NCBI GenBank assembly: GCA_023150375.1
Contig: JAKLLA010000002.1
Location: 1 to 64,000, forward strand
DNA from: Burkholderiaceae bacterium
GTDB lineage: Bacteria > Pseudomonadota > Gammaproteobacteria > Burkholderiales > Burkholderiaceae_C
Length of the DNA: 64,000 bases
Reading direction: 5' to 3'
The notes under the pieces are model-generated. The model was given only the letters and a program-made list of their open reading frames with translations. It was not told where the DNA came from and searched no databases. This document shows positions 43,915-57,000 of the stretch, piece by piece. Made by a program: the position numbers and the translations under genes. Position 1 is the stretch's first letter. Each line of letters opens with the position of its first letter.

Positions 43915-44673
43915 ATGTCCGATCCCGCCGCCACGTCGCCCATCCCCCGACGCCGCCCCCGCACGCTGGCACTGGAGCTGGTCGACGCGCTGGCCGAGCG
44001 CATCCGCGACGGCCGGCTGGCCACGGGCGCCAAGCTGCCCACCGAGGCGGCGGTGATGGCGGAGTTCGGCGTCAGCCGCACCGTGGTGCGCGAGGCGATC
44101 TCCAAGCTGCAGGCCGGCGGGCTGGTCGAGACCCGCCATGGCGTGGGCACCTTCGTGCTCGGCGCCGAGGCGGCAGGCGAGCGCGGCGGCTTTCGCATCG
44201 GCCCGGAGCAGATGGCCACGCTGCGCGACGTGATCGCGGTGCTCGAGTTGCGCATCGGCGTCGAGACCGAGGCCGCCGCCCTGGCGGCGCAGCGTCGCAG
44301 CGAGGCCGACCTGCGCGCCATGCGCGTGGCGCTGGACGCGGTCGAGGCGGCGGTCGAAGCCGGGCAGGACGCCGTCGGGCCGGACTTCCAGTTCCACCTC
44401 GCCATCGCCCGCGCCACCGGTAACCCGCACTACGCCGAGCTGATGAGCGCCTTCGGCAGCCGCGCCATTCCCCGCGCGCGGCTGGCTGCCGACGGTGGCG
44501 CGGAGGATCCCGAACGGCTGCGCTACCTGCGTCGCGTCAACGCCGAGCACGAGAGCATCCTGGACGCCATCGCCGCCCAGGATGCCGACGCCGCCCGCGC
44601 CGCGATGCGCACCCACCTGGCCAACAGCCGGGAGCGACGGCGGCGGCTGGAAGCGCAGGCCACGGGCCGCTGA
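43915..44673 (+). CDS. GntR-family regulator, FadR (FCD) subfamily
   Basis: 252 residues from ATG 43915. ATG 43846, with GAGGGG five bases upstream, would add 23 low-complexity residues and is a real alternative. The winged helix reads LALELVDALAERIRDGRLAT, KLPTEAAVMAEFGVSRTVVR, EAISKLQAGGLVETRHGVGT. The FCD effector domain has VIAVLELRIGVETEAAALAA, PDFQFHLAIARATGNPHYAE, and a late HESILDAIAAQDADAARAAM, then RTHL (metal/ligand-binding His). As last gene of the gud unit it is the likely repressor of the divergent gudD and Bug promoters, lifted by an aldarate. Confidence 0.92.
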   Translation: MSDPAATSPIPRRRPRTLALELVDALAERIRDGRLATGAKLPTEAAVMAEFGVSRTVVREAISKLQAGGLVETRHGVGTFVLGAEAAGERGGFRIGPEQMATLRDVIAVLELRIGVETEAAALAAQRRSEADLRAMRVALDAVEAAVEAGQDAVGPDFQFHLAIARATGNPHYAELMSAFGSRAIPRARLAADGGAEDPERLRYLRRVNAEHESILDAIAAQDADAARAAMRTHLANSRERRRRLEAQATGR

Positions 44674-44711
44674 GACGGCCGCGCGGCAGGTCTGTCTCGT
44701 TCACTGGTGAC

Positions 44712-45977
44712 TCAGCCGGCGTCGGCAGGACCTTCGCGCTGTGGCGCGGCCTCGGTGGGCTTGCCCAGCAGCCGCCCGTACAACCGCTGCACCGGCGCCA
44801 GCGGCAGCAGCATCACCAGCAGCGCGGTCAACGCGATGCTCTGCACCACCACCATGTAGGCCAGGTCGCGGATCACCTCGCCGCCGGCCACGCCCCGCTC
44901 CAGCGGCAGCGAGGCCAGCACCGCCGCCGCCAGGCCCTTGGGCGCCATCATCGAGGCGATCGCCGCATCGCGCAGCGAATGCTCCGGCGCGCGGAACACC
45001 CAGCGCACCAGCGGCAGGCGCAGCAGGAAGAGCAGCACCACGATCGCCAGCCCCACCGCCGCGATCTGCAGGTCGCCGAAGCGGATCGAGATGCCCAGGT
45101 AGACGAAGAAGTAGGTCTTGAGCAGGAACACCGCCTCGCGGAAGAAGGCCAGGTCCTGCGCGGTCAGCGGCTCGAGGCGCATGCCCGCCGCGGCGATGCG
45201 CCCGTCCAGGCCCAGGCGGTGGTGGTTGGTCAGCGTCACCCCCAGCGCCAGCGCCGCGATCGCCCCGGAGAAGCCCAGGAACTCGGTGGCGCCGTAGACG
45301 ATGAAGACGAAGGCCAGCGTGGACGACAGCGTGTTCGGAAAGCCGCGCACCCGCCCCAGCACGAACAGCCAGGCGATGCCGCCGAGCACGCCGATCACCG
45401 CGGCGAAGACCAGCGCAGCCAGCACCGAGCCGAACACCTGCCCGGCATGTAGCTGCCCCTGCGCGGCCGCCTGCAGCAGCGCGAAGACGCCGACGATGCA
45501 CAGCACGTCGGTCAGGGCCGACTCCATCACCAGCACCGTGCCGGGCTTGGGACCCACCCGCAGGGTGGCCACCAGCGGGATCACCACCGCCGAGGCCGTG
45601 CCGCCCAGCGTCGCCCCCAGCATCAGCGCGGGCAGCAGCTCCAGCCCGTAGATTCCTTGTGCGATCCCGGCCACCACCAGCGCCGACAGCACGAAGCACG
45701 ACAGCGTCAGCTGCACCGTGCTGACCGCGGTGCGCCCCAGCGTGGCCAGGTCCAGCGCCGTGCCGCTCTCGAACAGGATCACCACCAGCGCGATGGTGGC
45801 CAGCACCGAGCCGACCTTGCCGAAATCCTGCGGCTCGACCACGCCGGTCAGCGGCCCGATGACGATGCCCAGCAGCACCAGCACCAGCACGTCCGGAATG
45901 TGGGTGCGGCGGAACTGCAGTGCCAGGAAATGCGCCAGGAACACCACCACGCCGATGGTCAGGACGGTCGTCGACAT
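44712..45977 (-). CDS. Cation:proton antiporter (Na+/H+ exchanger family)
   Basis: 421 residues from ATG 45977, with about 12 hydrophobic segments. VLVLVLLGIVIGPLTGVVEP, TIALVVILFESGTALDLATL, GATLGGTASAVVIPLVATLR and IASMMAPKGLAAAVLASLP fit the Na_H_Exchanger (CPA1-like) domain; an acidic pair in the sixth-helix region (VMESALTD) is the likely ion site. There is no C-terminal RCK domain. It exchanges Na+ or K+ for protons. It stands alone, convergent with the GntR gene. Confidence 0.88.
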   Translation of the reverse strand: MSTTVLTIGVVVFLAHFLALQFRRTHIPDVLVLVLLGIVIGPLTGVVEPQDFGKVGSVLATIALVVILFESGTALDLATLGRTAVSTVQLTLSCFVLSALVVAGIAQGIYGLELLPALMLGATLGGTASAVVIPLVATLRVGPKPGTVLVMESALTDVLCIVGVFALLQAAAQGQLHAGQVFGSVLAALVFAAVIGVLGGIAWLFVLGRVRGFPNTLSSTLAFVFIVYGATEFLGFSGAIAALALGVTLTNHHRLGLDGRIAAAGMRLEPLTAQDLAFFREAVFLLKTYFFVYLGISIRFGDLQIAAVGLAIVVLLFLLRLPLVRWVFRAPEHSLRDAAIASMMAPKGLAAAVLASLPLERGVAGGEVIRDLAYMVVVQSIALTALLVMLLPLAPVQRLYGRLLGKPTEAAPQREGPADAG

Positions 45978-46063
45978 GCCGGAGGGCCTCCTTGCGGCCA
46001 CGCAGCATAGCGCAGCGCCGCGATGCCCTGCAGAGCCCATCGGCCATGGTGCCGGGGCCTCGG

Positions 46064-46069
46064 TAGAAT
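46064..46069 (+). promoter_or_regulatory. -10 box TAGAAT before the small secreted-protein gene
   Basis: TAGAAT (five of six matches) ends 11 bases before ATG 46081, giving a leader of about five bases. No clear -35. Confidence 0.4.
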
Positions 46070-46080
46070 CCCTGCCCGCC

Positions 46081-46398
46081 ATGTGGTCGCGCCTGATTGC
46101 CCTCCTGCTTGCCCTGTGCGTGTGCTGGTCCGGCCTGGCCACCCACGAGTCCGCCGTCGCCTCGGTGCTGGGCACCGACACCGTCGACGTGGCCCCGGCG
46201 CCGGTCGATGCCGGGTCGGTCGAGGCCCATCACCTGGACGACCTCCCGGCGCAGACGCTCTTCGGCGACCTGCCCGCCCTGCTCGGCAGCAGCTTCGGCC
46301 CGAGGCGGCTGCATGCCGACGACTGCGGCCCGGTGGACCGCGCCGCCCGGCCCCTTGCGCATCGCGCGCCCGAGGTGCCCCTGCGGCCACCGCGCTGA
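46081..46398 (+). CDS. Small secreted or membrane-anchored hypothetical protein
   Basis: 105 residues from ATG 46081, not recognised. The N terminus MWSRLIALLLALCVCWSGLA is a clear signal or anchor sequence. The remainder is Asp/Pro/His-rich without known motifs (FGDLPALLGSSFGPRRLHAD). Support comes from the well-placed -10 box, the signal sequence and codon bias. It precedes the CNNM-family gene by 156 bases, an interval in which I see no gene. Confidence 0.55.
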   Translation: MWSRLIALLLALCVCWSGLATHESAVASVLGTDTVDVAPAPVDAGSVEAHHLDDLPAQTLFGDLPALLGSSFGPRRLHADDCGPVDRAARPLAHRAPEVPLRPPR

Positions 46399-46554
46399 AG
46401 CGCCCCCGGCTGCGCAGCGCCATCGGCCGCCCCGGCGCGGCCTGCAGCAGCCCCGCGTTCCTGGCCCCCCTGCGCCCCGGTCGGGCGACGCCCCTGCGTC
46501 GCGCTCGCCCCGACTCCGCTCTTTCCGACCTGCCGGGCCCGGCCCGGCCCCCCC

Positions 46555-47883
46555 ATGGAAATCGCCCTCCTCTTTGCCCTGATCGTCCTCAATGGCCTGT
46601 TCGCCATGTCGGAGATCGCCCTCGTCACCGCCCGCCGCGCCCGCCTGCAGAAGCTGGTCGATGCCGGCGACAGCGCCGCCGCGGCGGCCGTGAAGCTCGG
46701 CGAGGATCCCACCCGCTTCCTGTCCACCATCCAGATCGGCATCACCTCGATCGGCGTGCTCAACGGCATCGTCGGCGAGGCGGCCCTGGCCGCGCCGCTG
46801 GCCGCCTGGCTGGAAGGTCTGGGACTGCAGGCGCCCCTCACCCAGTACCTGGCCACCGGCCTGGTGGTCGTCACGATCACCTACTTCTCGATCGTGGTGG
46901 GCGAGCTGGTGCCCAAGCGGCTCGGCCAGAGCCACCCCGAGACGCTGGCGCGCCTGGTGGCCCGCCCGATCGACTGGCTGGCCCTGGCCACCCAGCCCTT
47001 CGTGAAGCTGCTGTCGATCTCCACCCACGCGCTGCTGCGGCTGCTGGGCGTGCGCGACAGCGGCACTTCGACCGTCACCGAGGAGGAGATCCACGCCGTG
47101 CTGGCCGAAGGCGCCAGCACCGGGGCGATCGAGTCGCAGGAGCATGCGATGGTGCGCAACGTGTTCCGCCTGGACGATCGCCAGATCGGCTCGCTGATGG
47201 TGCCGCGCGGCGACGTGGTCTGCCTGGATGTCGACCAGCCCTTCGAAACCCACCTGACCAGCGTCGAGCAGTCCGACCACGCGCGCTTCCCGGTGGTGCG
47301 CGGCGGCCTGCACGATGTGCTGGGCGTGGTCAACGCGCGCCAGTGGCTGTCTCGCACGCTGCGCGAGGGCCAGCCGCCGGCCCTGGCCGAACAGCCGCTG
47401 CAGCCGGCGCTTTACGTGCCCGAGACGCTCACCGGCATGGAGCTGCTCGACCAGTTCCGCTCCTCGGACGTGCAGATGGCCTTCGTGATCGACGAGTACG
47501 GCGAGGTGCAGGGCATCATCACCCTGCGCGACCTGACCGAGGCCATCACCGGCGAATTCCAGCCGCGCGACCCGGCCACCTCCTGGGCCGTGCAGCGCGA
47601 GGACGGCTCCTGGCTGCTGGACGGCCACATCCCGGTGCCCGAGCTGAAGGACCGCCTGGGGCTGGACAGCGTGCCCGAGGAGGACCGCGGGCGCTACCAC
47701 ACCCTCAGCGGCATGATGATGCTGCTCACCGGCCGCCTGCCGAAGGTGGCCGACGTGGCGCGCTGGGAAGGCTGGCGCTTCGAGATCGTCGACATGGACG
47801 GCCGCACCATCGACAAGGTGCTGGCCTGCCGGGAGCAGGAAGCCGGCGACACCCCCATCCAGAGCACGGCGGAGGGCGCGTGA
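46555..47883 (+). CDS. CNNM/CorC (hemolysin-C-like) transporter-associated protein
   Basis: 442 residues. The DUF21 membrane domain (1-150: EIALLFALIVLNGLFAMSEI, STIQIGITSIGVLNGIVGEA, YFSIVVGELVPKRLG) is followed by a CBS pair (about 205-330: SLMVPRGDVVCLDVDQPF, DVQMAFVIDEYGEVQGIITL) and a CorC_HlyC domain (WLLDGHIPVPELKDRLGL). Such proteins take part in Mg2+/Co2+ efflux; 'hemolysin' is a historical label. Its TGA overlaps the next ATG as TGATG. Confidence 0.9.
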   Translation: MEIALLFALIVLNGLFAMSEIALVTARRARLQKLVDAGDSAAAAAVKLGEDPTRFLSTIQIGITSIGVLNGIVGEAALAAPLAAWLEGLGLQAPLTQYLATGLVVVTITYFSIVVGELVPKRLGQSHPETLARLVARPIDWLALATQPFVKLLSISTHALLRLLGVRDSGTSTVTEEEIHAVLAEGASTGAIESQEHAMVRNVFRLDDRQIGSLMVPRGDVVCLDVDQPFETHLTSVEQSDHARFPVVRGGLHDVLGVVNARQWLSRTLREGQPPALAEQPLQPALYVPETLTGMELLDQFRSSDVQMAFVIDEYGEVQGIITLRDLTEAITGEFQPRDPATSWAVQREDGSWLLDGHIPVPELKDRLGLDSVPEEDRGRYHTLSGMMMLLTGRLPKVADVARWEGWRFEIVDMDGRTIDKVLACREQEAGDTPIQSTAEGA

Positions 47884-48335
47884 TGGCCGAGGCCGCAGGG
47901 GCAAAGGGCTGGCGCCCCATCCTGCCTGCCTTGCTGCTGGCCGCCTGCGTCGACGGCTACCCCACCGAAGACGAGGTGCAGCCCAGCGCCTACGAGATGA
48001 CCAATGGGCAGCGTGCTGCAGCGCTGGCCTTGCTGGCCGGACCGGCTGCCGATCGGCGGCAACCAGATATCCGCCTGGAGGCCGGCTGCGCCCTGGTCCT
48101 GGAGCGCCGCGAACGCTGGTGGCAGCCGAGCCGATCCGAGCGGCACGACCTGTCGGGCCTGACGCCGCGCGTACAGGCCGGCGAGGAGGCCGCCCGTTTC
48201 GATGTGGCGCTGCACACGCACGACGGCCAGGAGCGGCTGACGCTGCTGGCCGGCCTGCCGCGCAGCGAGGCGCTGAGGGGTCATCTGCTGCTGCAGTTGA
48301 TCAAGCGCGACTGCGGCCGCCCTTCCGGCGGCTGA
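47883..48335 (+). CDS. Putative lipoprotein of unknown function
   Basis: 150 residues from ATG 47883, translationally coupled to the CNNM gene. LPALLLAACVDGYPTEDEVQ contains a lipobox (LAAC). The rest has EMTNGQRAAALALLAG, GCALVLERRERWWQPS and HTHDGQERLTLLAGL and is not recognised. The frame runs on from a long spurious ORF (46023..48335); only this part has the codon use and context of a gene. Confidence 0.62.
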   Translation: MAEAAGAKGWRPILPALLLAACVDGYPTEDEVQPSAYEMTNGQRAAALALLAGPAADRRQPDIRLEAGCALVLERRERWWQPSRSERHDLSGLTPRVQAGEEAARFDVALHTHDGQERLTLLAGLPRSEALRGHLLLQLIKRDCGRPSGG

Positions 48336-48347
48336 CCCCTGGACGCC

Positions 48348-48629
48348 ATGCGCCGATTCATCACCGACCGCTGGCAGGGCCGCGTGCCGCCCGGCCCCCT
48401 GCTCTGGCGCGACATGCTGCTGGCCGGCAGTGCCGTCAACCTGGCCTGCAGCCTGGCCGCGCTGGGCTGGCTGGCGCAGGGCGGTTCCGGCGGCGTCGCG
48501 GCCACGCTGCACTTCCTGCCGCTGCCGTACAACCTGTTCCTGTGGGCCAGCCTGTGGCGCCACCCGGCGCGCAGCGCGCTGCAGGTGCTGCTGGGCACGC
48601 TGTGGGCCGCGGTGATGGTGGTCGCGTAG
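48348..48629 (+). CDS. Small membrane protein
   Basis: 93 residues with two or three hydrophobic helices (LLAGSAVNLACSLAALGWLA, FLPLPYNLFLWASL, LQVLLGTLWAAVMVVA) and a basic N terminus (MRRFITDRWQGR). It starts 12 bases after the lipoprotein stop and is probably the last gene of the same transcript. It is not recognised as a family. It converges with panC three bases away. Confidence 0.6.
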   Translation: MRRFITDRWQGRVPPGPLLWRDMLLAGSAVNLACSLAALGWLAQGGSGGVAATLHFLPLPYNLFLWASLWRHPARSALQVLLGTLWAAVMVVA

Positions 48630-48632
48630 CGC

Positions 48633-51768
<3,136 letters not shown>

Positions 51769-51912
51769 GGTCGGAAGGCAAGGCGACAGGCACGGCCCGG
51801 GTCGGCCGCGCGGTGTGCCATTGTCGACGCGCAGCGGCCAGCTGCGGCAGATGCAGGCTGCGCAAGCCGCTCGGCGCGCTCGGGTGGGCATCGGCCGGGG
51901 TGGGGCGCGCGT

Positions 51913-51918
51913 TATAGT
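51913..51918 (+). promoter_or_regulatory. -10 box TATAGT upstream of the REC-GGDEF-EAL gene
   Basis: TATAGT (five of six matches), followed by an AT-rich start region (CACGATTTTTTCATTTCAG). It would give a leader of about 140 bases before ATG 52067. A clear -35 is not visible. Confidence 0.45.
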
Positions 51919-51984
51919 GGGCGCTCACGATTTTTTCATTTCAGCCAGCCCACCGGCCCGCCTGCACAGTCGCATGGCAGGCCG

Positions 51985-52008
51985 GCCGGCAGCGTGTACG
52001 CTGCCGGC
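51985..52008 (+). promoter_or_regulatory. Perfect hairpin in the leader of the REC-GGDEF-EAL gene
   Basis: GCCGGCAGCG, loop TGTA, CGCTGCCGGC: a 10-pair stem with a tetraloop, 58 bases before the start codon and about 60 bases inside the predicted transcript. It is not followed by T residues and does not hide the ribosome-binding site directly. It could be an attenuator, a protein-binding or stabilising element. It lacks the conserved bases of known c-di-GMP riboswitches. Confidence 0.45.
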
Positions 52009-52066
52009 AGCCCGCCAAGACGATTCTCAAGGACCCGCTGGAGGCGGCGCACCGCGCCGGGACCCG

Positions 52067-53890
52067 ATGACAAGTCAGGAAAGCGACCCCCTGGCGGCCA
52101 AGCGGCCGACCTTGGCTGCGCAGGACGACAGCCGCCCCTGCGTGCTGCTGGTGGACGACCAGCCACAGAATCTGCAGCTGCTGGTGCAGGCGCTGGGCGG
52201 GGAGCACCGCATCCTGGCCGCCCCGAACGGGCAGCGTGCCCTCGAGCTGGTCGACGCCGGGCCGTCGCCCGACCTGGTGCTGCTGGACGTGGTCATGCCC
52301 GGGATGGACGGCTACGAGGTCTGCCGCCGGCTCAAGGCCGGTCCCGGCTGCGACATCCCGGTGATCTTCGTCACCGTGGCCGACTCGGTGGAGGACAAGC
52401 TGCGCGGCTTCGCTCTCGGCGCAGCGGACTACATCACCAAGCCCTTCGACCTGGAGGAGGTGCGCGCCCGGGTGCGCACCCACCTCGAGCTGGCCCGGCT
52501 GCGCCGCAGCCTGCAGGACCTGCTGGCCGAACGCACCGCCCGCCTGCAGGCCAGCGAGGAGCGCGTGCGGGTGCTGTCGCAGCGCGACGCCCTCACCGGC
52601 CTGCCCAACCGGCTGCTGTTCGCCGAGCTGCTGGGCCATGCGCTGGCGCAGGCCGAGCACGGCCGCGGCAGCCTGGCACTGCTGGACGTGGACCTGGACC
52701 GCTTCGCCACCGTCAACGACAGCCTGGGCCACAGCGTGGGCGACCGCGTGCTGGTCGAGGTGGCCGAGCGGCTGCGCCACAGTCTGCCCGACGTGGACGC
52801 GATCGCGCGCGTCGGCGGCGACCAGTTCAGCCTGCTGATCGAGCGACCCGACGGCGGCAACGGCATCGACCTGGCCGCGCAGCGCATCCTCGATGCGCTG
52901 GCCCAGCCCTTCGAACTGGGCGGCCCGCCGATCTATGTGCGCGCGAGCATCGGCATCGCGCTCTACCCGGACGACGGGCGCAGCGTCGAGGCCCTGCAGG
53001 CCAGCGCGGATGCCGCGCTGCACCGCGCCAAGGCCCAGGGCGGGGGCATGCTGCGCTTCTGCTCGCCCGACCTGACGCAGCGCGCGCGCCGCCGCCTGCT
53101 GCTCGAGGCCGAGCTGCGCCGTGCCCTGCAGCGCCAGGAACTGAACCTGCACTACCAGCCCCAGGTGGACCTGGCCAGCGGCGCACTGGTCGGCCTGGAG
53201 GCGCTGCTGCGCTGGCAGCACCCGGCGCAGGGGCCGATCGCGCCGGTCGAGTTCATCGCCCTGGCCGAAGAGAGCGGCCTGATCGTCCCGCTGGGCGAGT
53301 GGGTGCTGCAGCAGGCCTGCGCGCAGCTGCGCGGCTGGCTCGACGAAGGGCTCGAGGTGCCGCGCATCGCCGTCAACGTCTCGGCAGTCCAGCTGGGCCG
53401 CGCGCCGCTGCTGCACGCCACCCGGGAGGCCCTGGCGGCCAGCCGGCTCAGCCCCGGCCAGCTCGAGCTGGAGCTGACGGAAAGCTCGGTGATGCTCGAA
53501 CGCGAGCTGGCCCAGCAGGTCCTGGCGCAACTGCGCGAGCTGGGCGTGTGCCTGTCGGTGGACGACTTCGGCACGGGCTACTCCTCGCTGGGCTACCTGC
53601 AGCAGCTGGACGTGCAGAAGCTCAAGATCGACATGTCCTTCGTGCGCGAGATGCTGCAGCGCCCCGGCCATGCCTCGATCGTGCGGGCCGTCATCGCGAT
53701 GGGCCACGGCCTGGGCCTGGAGGTGGTGGCCGAGGGCATCGAGACCGAGGCACAGGCGCACTTCCTGGCCGAGCAGCACTGCGACGCGATCCAGGGCTAT
53801 TGGGTCGGCCGCCCGATGCCGGCGACCGTCGCGGCGGACTACCTTCGGCGATTTCGCCCGGAAAAGCTTGCCGGCATCCCGGCTGAATGA
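52067..53890 (+). CDS. Response regulator with degenerate GGDEF and intact EAL domain (probable c-di-GMP phosphodiesterase)
   Basis: 607 residues from ATG 52067. REC 24-145 with Asp74 ([13 protein letters not shown]) and Lys (YITKPFD); a short coiled coil ([20 protein letters not shown]); GGDEF 172-335 whose signature is GGDQF (250-254), lacking the metal-binding Glu; EAL 345-600 with [17 protein letters not shown] and VVAEGIE. Cyclase activity is unlikely with GGDQF; a GTP-sensing role that stimulates the EAL domain is known in other proteins. It precedes the BvgS-like kinase by 150 bases and is a plausible target of it. Confidence 0.92.
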   Translation: MTSQESDPLAAKRPTLAAQDDSRPCVLLVDDQPQNLQLLVQALGGEHRILAAPNGQRALELVDAGPSPDLVLLDVVMPGMDGYEVCRRLKAGPGCDIPVIFVTVADSVEDKLRGFALGAADYITKPFDLEEVRARVRTHLELARLRRSLQDLLAERTARLQASEERVRVLSQRDALTGLPNRLLFAELLGHALAQAEHGRGSLALLDVDLDRFATVNDSLGHSVGDRVLVEVAERLRHSLPDVDAIARVGGDQFSLLIERPDGGNGIDLAAQRILDALAQPFELGGPPIYVRASIGIALYPDDGRSVEALQASADAALHRAKAQGGGMLRFCSPDLTQRARRRLLLEAELRRALQRQELNLHYQPQVDLASGALVGLEALLRWQHPAQGPIAPVEFIALAEESGLIVPLGEWVLQQACAQLRGWLDEGLEVPRIAVNVSAVQLGRAPLLHATREALAASRLSPGQLELELTESSVMLERELAQQVLAQLRELGVCLSVDDFGTGYSSLGYLQQLDVQKLKIDMSFVREMLQRPGHASIVRAVIAMGHGLGLEVVAEGIETEAQAHFLAEQHCDAIQGYWVGRPMPATVAADYLRRFRPEKLAGIPAE

Positions 53891-53971
53891 CAAGGATCAA
53901 GTGCGCAGACGAATCCCTGTCCCGTGCATGTAACACCCGGCACCGGCACGATCGCCCCCGAGGCGGGGCCC

Positions 53972-53977
53972 TAGACT
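53972..53977 (+). promoter_or_regulatory. -10 box TAGACT before the BvgS-like kinase gene
   Basis: TAGACT lies 64 bases before ATG 54041, just after a GCCCC/GGGGC hairpin (53954-53970 region) that may end the upstream transcript. It suggests the kinase can be transcribed independently of the phosphodiesterase gene. Confidence 0.3.
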
Positions 53978-54040
53978 CGCGGTCTGACCCGCTGGCAGTG
54001 CCCGGGTCCTTCGGGCGCCCAGCCTGCTCACGCTCACGTG

Positions 54041-57000
54041 ATGGAAACAGGGTCGAGAACCGCTTCGCAATCCACCCGCCGACCTGGGCCGGCGCGGCGG
54101 CGCTTTGCCGCACAGCTGCTGGCAACCCTGTGCGCCGCCGCCGCAGGGGCCCGGACCGCCGAGGCGGCCACGCCCGAACCTGCCGCCACGCCGCGCCCGC
54201 TGCGCGTGGTCACCGACGACAACTACCCGCCCTACCTGTTCCGCGACGCCGACGGCCAGGTGGCCGGCTACCTGGTCGACTATTGGCGGCTCTGGGAACA
54301 GCGCACCGGGGTACGCGTGCAGCTGCAGGCCACGGCCTGGGCCGAGGCGCAGCGCCGCGTGCAGGCCGGCGAGGCGGACGTGATCGACATGATCTACCGC
54401 ACCGCGCCGCGCGAGCCGCTGTACGACTTCTCGCCGCCCTGGGCCGAGCTGCCGGTGGCCATCTACACCCACCAGGGCATCAGCGGCATCGATGGGGTGG
54501 GCACGCTGAAGGGCTTTCGCGTCGGGGTGCAGAAGGGCGACGCCTGCATCGACCAGCTGCGGCAGTCCGGCATCGACACGCTGGTGGCCTACGACAACTA
54601 CGACGCCCTGATCGGCGCGGCCCAGCAGGGCGAGGTGCGGGTGTTCTGCCTCGACGAGGCGCCGGCCAATTTCTACCTGTACAAGTGGGGCGCGCAACGG
54701 CAGTTCAAGCGGGCCTTCGAGCTTTACCGCGGAAAGTTTCACCGCGCGGTGCGCAAGGGCAACACCGCCACGCTGCAGTTGGTGGTGCAGGGCATGCAGG
54801 CGATCTCCGCCGAGGAGGACGAGGCCCTGCGACGCAAGTGGATCGGCACGCCGCTGGCCGCGCCGCTGCCCGTCGAGCTGGCCTGGGGCGGTGCCGCGCT
54901 GCTGGGCGGCGGTGCGCTGCTGCTGCTGTGGAACATGGCCCTGCGCCGCCGTGTGACGGCCCGCACGGGGGAGCTGCGCCAGGCGCTGGATGCGCTGGCC
55001 GGCGCCCACCAGGCCACCGAGCAGGCCCGCGCCAACCTGGCCGCCACGCTGGCGGCGATTCCGGACATGCTCTTCGAGTTCGACGCCCAGGGCCGCTACC
55101 AGGACGTCTACGCCGGCAGCACCCCCGAGCTGCTGGTGGAGCAGCGCGGCCGCCTGATCGGCCAGCACGTCACCGACATCCTGCCCAAGGCGGCCGCGCA
55201 GGAGGTGCTGGCATCGATCGCCGCAGCCCTGGCGCAGGGCAGCGACTACGGCCGCAGCATCCATATCGAGCTGGGCGGACAGTCGCACTGGTTCGAGCTG
55301 TCCACCACCCGCAAGGGCGCGGCTGCGGCCACCGGACGGGTGCTGATGCTCTCGCGCGACATCACCGCCCGCCGCGAGGCCGAGCAGGCCCTGATCGAGA
55401 GCCGCGCTGCGCAGGCCACCGCCGAGCGCGACCGGCTGTTCCGCGCCCTGATCGACGTGGCACCGGTGGCACTCGCCTACGTCAAGGACGGCCGCATCGA
55501 ATGGCGCAACCGCGCCTTCGATGCCCTGATCGGCCTGGACGCCGAGCGCGCGCTGACGCTGCAGGACTGGTGGTCGCTGGCCTACCCCGACCCCGGCTAC
55601 CGCGCCGAGGTGCAGCAGCGCTGGGGCCTGGCCCTGGAGGCCGCAGCGGCCGACGCCGGCCGCGTGCAGCCGCAGAAGTACCAGGTGCGCCGTGCCGATG
55701 GCGGCGAGCTGACCCTGCTGATCGGCGGCCAGCAGGTCGACGGCGGCCTCATCACCACCCTGGCCGACGTCACCGCCCTCGAGGAGGCGCAGCGCAGCGC
55801 CGAGGCGGCCAATGCGGCCAAGAGCGCCTTCCTGGCGACGATGAGCCACGAGATCCGCACGCCGATGAACGCGATCATCGGCATGACGCTGCTTGCGCTG
55901 GACACCCCGCTGGACGCGCGCCAGCGCGGCTACCTCGAGAAGATCCAGACCGCCGGCCAGATGCTGCTGGCCACGATCAACGACATCCTCGACTACTCCA
56001 AGATCGAGGCCGGCCGCCTCGAGCTGGAGGCGCACGAGTTCGACCTGCACGAGCTGCTGGACAACGTCACCGCCCAGCTGGCCGGGCGTGCGGCCGCCAA
56101 GGGGCTGGAGCTGGTGGTCGACCCGGACGCGCAGGTGCCGCGCCGCCTGGTCGGCGACCCGGTGCGCCTGAGCCAGGTGCTGCTCAACCTGGGCGGCAAT
56201 GCGATCAAGTTCACCGAACAGGGCGGCGCGGGCATCCACCTGCGGGTGCGCCAGCGCGAGGGCGACCGGCTGCTGCTGTACGTGGAGGTGCGCGACAGCG
56301 GCATCGGCCTGAGCGAGGCCCAGCAGGCCCGGCTGTTCCAGCGCTTCCAGCAGGCCGACAGCTCCATCACGCGCAAGTTCGGCGGCAGCGGCCTGGGCCT
56401 GGCGATCTGCAAGCGGCTGGTCGAGCTGATGGGCGGCGAGATCGGCGTGCACAGCCGGCCGGGCGAGGGCTCGACCTTCTGGTTCACGGTGCGCCTGGGC
56501 GTGGGCCGCAGCGCCGAGGCAGCGCCGCGCGACACGGCCCTGCTGCGCGGCCTGCGTGCCCTGGTGGTGGACGACCACGCCCCGGCACGTGAAGTGCTGA
56601 AGGCCCAGCTGCAGGCCCTCGGCCTGCAGGCCGACAGCTGCGAGGACGCCCTGCAGGCCCTGGCCGAGGTGGCCGCCGCCGATGCGGCCGGCCACCCGCT
56701 GGACGTGCTGCTGGTGGACTGGCAGATGCCCGGCATGGACGGCCTGGCGCTGGCTCGCGCGGTGCTGGCCCAGCAGCTCGACCACCCACCGGCCATGCTG
56801 CTGGTGACCGGCCACGATCATGAGGCGCTGCGGCCCAGCGCGCGCGCCGCCGGCCTGCGCGCCCTGCTGCTCAAGCCGGTGACGCCCTCGGCGCTGCTCG
56901 AGGCGCTGCTCGGCGCCCTGCGCCCGGGCAACGGACTGGCCCCGGTGCCGCCGGCCCCGCCCCAGCGCCTGCCCAGCCCGCCGGCCCTGCACGGCCGCCG

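Noticed and set aside
46023-47882. 770-residue plus ORF running through the CNNM gene
   Set aside because: It is the shifted frame of the CNNM gene; only its tail after 47883 has a lipobox and independent support.
44701-47904. 1067-residue minus ORF
   Set aside because: Antisense and frame-shifted reading of the antiporter and CNNM genes, with His/Asp/Gln-rich low complexity.
51985-52008. Cyclic di-GMP riboswitch in front of the phosphodiesterase gene
   Set aside because: A single perfect hairpin is present, without the two-helix layout and conserved bases of GEMM-type riboswitches.
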